Source: JACKEQ01 sp041389565
GTDB lineage: Bacteria > Myxococcota_A > UBA796 > GCA-2862545
Assembly (NCBI GenBank): GCA_041389565.1
Contig: JAWKRP010000015.1
Span: forward strand, 1 to 64,000
Length of the DNA: 64,000 nucleotides
Direction of reading: 5' to 3'
The notes below the pieces were generated by a model, which saw nothing but the letters and a program-made list of their open reading frames with translations, ran no database searches and was not told the origin of the DNA. Below, piece by piece: positions 60,290-64,000 of the stretch; position 1 is the stretch's first letter, and each line of letters opens with the position of its first letter. A program made the translations under genes and the position numbers.

Positions 60290-62332
60290 CTACGGGCAGG
60301 CGTCCGTCGGCAGCGCGTGCAGGTCGACGAGCAGCGAGGTCTTGTCCTTCACGACGACCGCCCCGTGCGCTTCGGCGAGCTCCAGCAGCGGCTTGCGGAG
60401 CTTCGGCTGCTTCACCACCGTCTTCGGCCAGCCCACCACGAGCACGAAGTCGGCCCGGGCATCGTGGACGAGGTTGCAGACCACGGCCTGCACGTCCACC
60501 TCCTCGCGCAGGCGGTCGAAGCCCGCGAACCACGGCGCGGGCGGGGCCTCGTGCAGGAGGGGCTCGGCGCGACCGTCGGCATCGACGGCCACCGGCACGT
60601 GCTGGAACCGACGCCCGTACAGCGGCAGGTACTGCCCGTGGCTCGACGGGAGGCCCGTGAACAGGGCGATCCGCGAACCGTCCGGCAGCCGCTCCAGCGC
60701 GCGCCAGCCCTTCTCGAACCGGCTCCGCTTCTCCTCGGTGTACAGCTCCTGGTTCGTGTGCCGCCGACGGACCGGGGTGGCGATCCCCACCGCCACGAGC
60801 GCGACGATCCCCACGGTCCCGAGGCCAGGCCAGCGCTCGGGGGCCAGCGCCAGCGCGAGCGCCACGACGACGCCGAGCGCGCCGAACCCGTCTGCGAGGC
60901 CCTCTCCGCCCGCCCACACCGCGAGCAGCACGAGCCCGACGGCCCCTCCCACCACCCACCGGTTCCGCGAGAGCTCTCCGAGCAGCAGCAGCCCCACGGC
61001 GAACGCGAAGATCACGTGGCGCGAGCGGATCGGACGCTCCGACAGGTCGTCTGCGGCGGCCACGTCCGGGAGGTTGTTGCCGAGCGAGAACGGGGACGAG
61101 GGGTACGTGAGCAGGAACAGCGCCAGGCACGCGAGCACGAGCACCCGCAACCACCGCTGATCGGGTCGTCTCAGGGCCGCCAGGCCGGCGAGCAGCCCGA
61201 CGACCTCGACCGCACCGAGCGGGTAGGGCCAGTCGACCAGGCGGATGCCGAGGATGCGCAGGCCCTCGGCGAAGTCGGACCGGAGCAGGCTCGTGATGGC
61301 GGTGGACTGGTGGAGGTCGACCGTGAACGGACCGTCGAGACCGAGGATCTCGGCGGGGTACAGCGGGTTCCCCGTGAGCACGAGGTTGCGCGCCAGCCAG
61401 AAGCTGCCGGTCGCGAGCGCCCCGGCCACGAACGCGCCGACATGGACGCGCGACCCCTTCGTCGCCCACGCGACCGCCACGCACAGCCCGAGCACCCCCA
61501 TCGGAGGGCGCACCCCCACCGCGAATCCCGCGGCCAGACCGCTGGTGAGGGCCCACCCGACGGGGGATCCGGGACGCACCAGTGCGATGGCCGCCAGCGG
61601 GAAGGCCGCCGCGGCGAGGTCGTGAGCGCAGAACGTGTCGACGTTCCGACGCACGATGGGAGCCGCGAAGAGCGCGAGCAGGCCGGCGGCCGTGAGCAGC
61701 GGAGGATGGGACAGCCGTGCGGCCAGCACGCGGAACGACAGGCCGAGCACCAGCGCCCACACGACGATCGACAGGTTCGCGTGGGCATCCGACCGCAGCG
61801 GCAGCATGAACAGGAACGCGAACAGCTCCGCGTCGAGCGAGAAGTACGCCTGGTACGTGAGCGCCGGGAGGTCGAGCGAGCCGCTGGTCAGCCACGCGGC
61901 GGGGTTGGCGGCGTGGTACGAGAGATCGTCCCACAGGAATGCGGTTCCAGCGCCCAGCTCCGCACCCCACGCTCCTGCGATCGCGCCAGCGACCCCGATG
62001 AGCACGAGCGTCTGGGGGTCGCGGGCCGCCCAGGGCTCGAACGCCGGCTGGGGCTCGGCCCGCAGGCGCTGAACGGCCAGATCGCCGAGCCCGACGAGCG
62101 TGAACACCACCGCCGGACCGAGCGGCACCAGCAGACCGACGAGGTGCAGGGCGATCAGGGTGACCACGGCCAGGGACGGCGCCCACACGAACGTGCCGAG
62201 CCAGCGCTCCGCAGGGGTCGGGCCGGGTCCATCACCCGCCGCGAGAGCCCGCTCGGCGAGGCGTCGGGACGCCCAGAACAGGCTCGTGGTGGTCCACAGG
62301 AAGCCCGCTTCCGCCATGGCCTGCTGGATCAC
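60290..62332 (-). CDS. Large multi-pass membrane protein (GT-C-like), 680 residues
   Basis: ATG at 62332. It has about 12 membrane spans, a first-loop motif 'F-L-W-D-D-L-S-Y-H-A-A-N-P-A-A-W' and a C-terminal soluble domain of about 170 residues ending in 'L-P-T-D-A-C-P'. The motif and topology match GT39-type glycosyl or arabinosyl transferases acting on lipid-linked sugars, and its size and layout match the convergent product of 58248. The two could be distant paralogs. Substrate unknown. Confidence 0.75.
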   Translation of the reverse strand: MIQQAMAEAGFLWTTTSLFWASRRLAERALAAGDGPGPTPAERWLGTFVWAPSLAVVTLIALHLVGLLVPLGPAVVFTLVGLGDLAVQRLRAEPQPAFEPWAARDPQTLVLIGVAGAIAGAWGAELGAGTAFLWDDLSYHAANPAAWLTSGSLDLPALTYQAYFSLDAELFAFLFMLPLRSDAHANLSIVVWALVLGLSFRVLAARLSHPPLLTAAGLLALFAAPIVRRNVDTFCAHDLAAAAFPLAAIALVRPGSPVGWALTSGLAAGFAVGVRPPMGVLGLCVAVAWATKGSRVHVGAFVAGALATGSFWLARNLVLTGNPLYPAEILGLDGPFTVDLHQSTAITSLLRSDFAEGLRILGIRLVDWPYPLGAVEVVGLLAGLAALRRPDQRWLRVLVLACLALFLLTYPSSPFSLGNNLPDVAAADDLSERPIRSRHVIFAFAVGLLLLGELSRNRWVVGGAVGLVLLAVWAGGEGLADGFGALGVVVALALALAPERWPGLGTVGIVALVAVGIATPVRRRHTNQELYTEEKRSRFEKGWRALERLPDGSRIALFTGLPSSHGQYLPLYGRRFQHVPVAVDADGRAEPLLHEAPPAPWFAGFDRLREEVDVQAVVCNLVHDARADFVLVVGWPKTVVKQPKLRKPLLELAEAHGAVVVKDKTSLLVDLHALPTDACP

Positions 62333-62430
62333 CGCGCTCCTCGTCCGCGCGCCCCGGAAGGGCCGCGCCCGTGGCGGGTATCGCCGGGTCTCCCCCCGGG
62401 CAAGCCGCGCGGACGGGGCTCAGCGCGGGA

Positions 62431-62778
62431 TCAGCGGAACATGAGCGTGGCGCCGAGGCCCAGGAACACGAACCCGAACAGCCCGTACATGACGTGCGCG
62501 AAGTCGGCGCTGTCGTCGCCGAACCAGTCGGTGATGCGCATCACCTTCAGCCGGTAGAACAGGAAGCCGCGGAACACCGTGGAGCACGCCAGGAAGTACA
62601 CGCCCATCATCATCACGCCGATCCCGGATGCCGGGCCGCTCGCGCCGACGCCGGGCTCGTAGTCTCCGAGGGCGAACATCACGAAGAACGTCGCGGCCAG
62701 CCAGGTGAGCCCGCCGAGCTGCACGAGTGCGCTGGAGTTGGTGCGGAGCGAGGTGAGGCCGGTGGCGTCGTCGGTCAT
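62431..62778 (-). CDS. Small three-span membrane protein
   Basis: 115 residues from the ATG at 62778. Hydrophobic helices at about 20-42, 55-80 and 92-113, with short charged loops. I recognise no family. It is 98 bp downstream of the start of 60290 (same strand) and upstream of nothing obvious in an operon; it may be independent. Confidence 0.65.
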   Translation of the reverse strand: MTDDATGLTSLRTNSSALVQLGGLTWLAATFFVMFALGDYEPGVGASGPASGIGVMMMGVYFLACSTVFRGFLFYRLKVMRITDWFGDDSADFAHVMYGLFGFVFLGLGATLMFR

Positions 62779-62895
62779 CGGTGGGGATTCCTGGGTTCGG
62801 GTGGCTGCACCCGGCTGGGGTGCACCGGTAGTCTCGTCACGCGAACGGGCCCGCACAGACAGGCCTCCCGCCTCGCAACACTCTGCAACCGTCGC

Positions 62896-64000
62896 TCACG
62901 ACAGCACACGCACGAGCCGGGCGAGCCCCGCAGCGAGCGCGGTGGGCGACACGCTCGCGAAGCACAGCCGGAACAGCCCGGGCTCCGCGCTCCGGATCGC
63001 GACGCCGGGCGTGAGGTTCACGTTCGCTTCGTCGAGGATGCGGCGCCACAGGCGGTCTTCGCTCTCCCAGTCGGGCCGGTCGAGGTGGGCGCGAAGGTCG
63101 ACGAGCACGAAGAACCCCGCACCGCCGGGCACGACGGGGATGCCGGCCGCGGAGAGGGCCGTGCACACGGTGTCGTGGGCGGCACCGAGCCGACGCCGCA
63201 TCTCGGGCAGGTAGCGGTCGAGCCAGGCGTCGTCGGTCACCCAGGACCGGAGCAGGTGCAGCGTGTCGCCCGAGCAGCACGCCCAGTACGAGAGCGCGCC
63301 CATGCCCGCGAGCACACCCGCGTTCTCGCTGACCAGCACGCCACACCGGAGCCCGCTGGCCGCGAAGTCCTTCGAGAAGGCCCACACGAGGTGCACGTGG
63401 TCGCCGAGCGACTCGCGGAGCGTGGCCGTGCTCGTGAACGGGCGGTCGCCGAACACCGAGAGCGCGTAGATCTCGTCGAACACGACGTGGATCCCGCGGG
63501 ACTCCGCCCAGTCGAGGATCCCGCGGAGCTCGGCCTCGGAGTAGACCGTGCCCATGGGGTTGTTCGGCGTGGTGAACAGCAGCACGCGCACCGGACAGTC
63601 CGCGCGATCGAGGGCGTCGTCGAGCAGCGCCGGGGTGAGCCGGAACCCGTCGGAGGCGTTGGTGTGGACGGGGAGCACACGCAGGGCGTCGCGGACCTCG
63701 AGGTCCATCCAGAAGCCCGCGTAGCTCGGGGTGGGGATCAGCACGCCTTCGCCCGGGTCGGCGAGCAGGTAGAACAGCGTCTCGAGGATGCTGCCCGCGC
63801 CGGCGAGCACGGCGATGTGCTCCGGCGCGACGGGGCGCCCGAACACCCGGCGGCCGAGGAACGACGCGAGGTCGGCGCGGAAGCCCGCGGGCCCCACCAT
63901 GTCGAAGTACCCGAGCGCATCGGGCGTCACGGCGCGGTCTCCGGAGACCTTGGGCTCGATGAGGTCCCACACGAGGCGGTTCTCGGCGATGCACATCGGG
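62896..64000 (-). CDS. PLP-dependent aminotransferase, class I/II, ACC-synthase-like (5' end outside window)
   Basis: The frame runs from the right edge to the stop at 62896-62898, about 368 residues visible. M-C-I-A-E-N-R-L near the edge corresponds to the 'x-G-x-A-E-N' start block of ACC-synthase-like aminotransferases, so the true start is upstream. PLP-site features: 'G-A-G-S-I-L-E-T-L', 'T-T-P-N-N-P-M-G', 'F-D-E-I-Y' and the Schiff-base lysine in 'A-F-S-K-D-F-A-A-S-G-L-R-C-G'. Both enzyme classes share this fold, so aminotransferase versus synthase cannot be decided. Confidence 0.88.
   Translation of the reverse strand, partial: PMCIAENRLVWDLIEPKVSGDRAVTPDALGYFDMVGPAGFRADLASFLGRRVFGRPVAPEHIAVLAGAGSILETLFYLLADPGEGVLIPTPSYAGFWMDLEVRDALRVLPVHTNASDGFRLTPALLDDALDRADCPVRVLLFTTPNNPMGTVYSEAELRGILDWAESRGIHVVFDEIYALSVFGDRPFTSTATLRESLGDHVHLVWAFSKDFAASGLRCGVLVSENAGVLAGMGALSYWACCSGDTLHLLRSWVTDDAWLDRYLPEMRRRLGAAHDTVCTALSAAGIPVVPGGAGFFVLVDLRAHLDRPDWESEDRLWRRILDEANVNLTPGVAIRSAEPGLFRLCFASVSPTALAAGLARLVRVLS

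Overview
The window is a GC-rich (roughly 70%) bacterial chromosome segment with about 58 genes and almost no spacer DNA. It looks like a member of the Myxococcota or a close relative. The evidence is two clear MYXO-CTERM-type C-termini, MopE-like Cys/Asp repeat proteins, many lipoproteins with long Asp-Thr/Asp-Ala tracts, an MglA-type GTPase with roadblock partners, a Ser/Thr kinase fused to a STAND-like ATPase, and a one-domain response regulator. I saw no tRNA, rRNA, CRISPR array, insertion sequence or prophage. All calls come from reading the sequence; no database search was run.

Layout. 1-7856: surface lipoproteins and small metabolic genes, including a Tat/NHL-type lipoprotein, a tail-collar-like protein, an SDR, an AlkB-like dioxygenase behind a LexA-like box, a GNAT protein and the first Asp/Thr-repeat lipoprotein. 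7926-18680: signalling genes, namely a histidine kinase with a lone receiver, a divergent Ser/Thr kinase-ATPase, a four-module lipoprotein, and an OmpR-type winged helix-ATPase-TPR regulator. 18779-24124: secreted and lipoproteins. 24128-26110: two paralogous tail-anchored proteins with AT-rich leaders. 26111-30156: a tightly packed operon of an MglA-type GTPase (frameshifted here), a DUF4388-like protein, two roadblock proteins, an HhH protein, an extended HU protein and a V4R-like protein. It is followed by a TIGR02996/TPR protein, an M91-like metallopeptidase and its overlapping partner.

34315-36724 holds more Asp/Thr-repeat proteins. 36900-50007 is a lipid-type biosynthetic locus. On the plus strand an RND/MMPL exporter, acyl carrier protein, acyl-CoA dehydrogenase, fatty-acid hydroxylase, AfsA-type hotdog protein, amidohydrolase, PlsC acyltransferase and NAD-epimerase are joined mostly by overlapping start and stop codons. 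A sulfotransferase follows on the same strand. On the minus strand are a P450 and a second SDR-hydroxylase-PlsC operon. Read together they suggest synthesis and export of an unusual hydroxylated, possibly sulfated or butyrolactone-like, acyl product. The exporter promoter carries a perfect 16-bp palindrome.

50093-64000: a 1196-residue MopE-repeat surface protein with a MYXO-CTERM tail, an isolated GspD-type secretin, a beta-helix lipoprotein, a Sel1-like lipoprotein, two convergent multi-membrane proteins that share a W-D-D-x-x-Y-H motif, and a PLP aminotransferase cut by the window edge.

The strongest candidates for something undescribed are the lipid locus, the MglA/roadblock/HhH/HU/V4R operon, and the M91-like protease with its neighbour.
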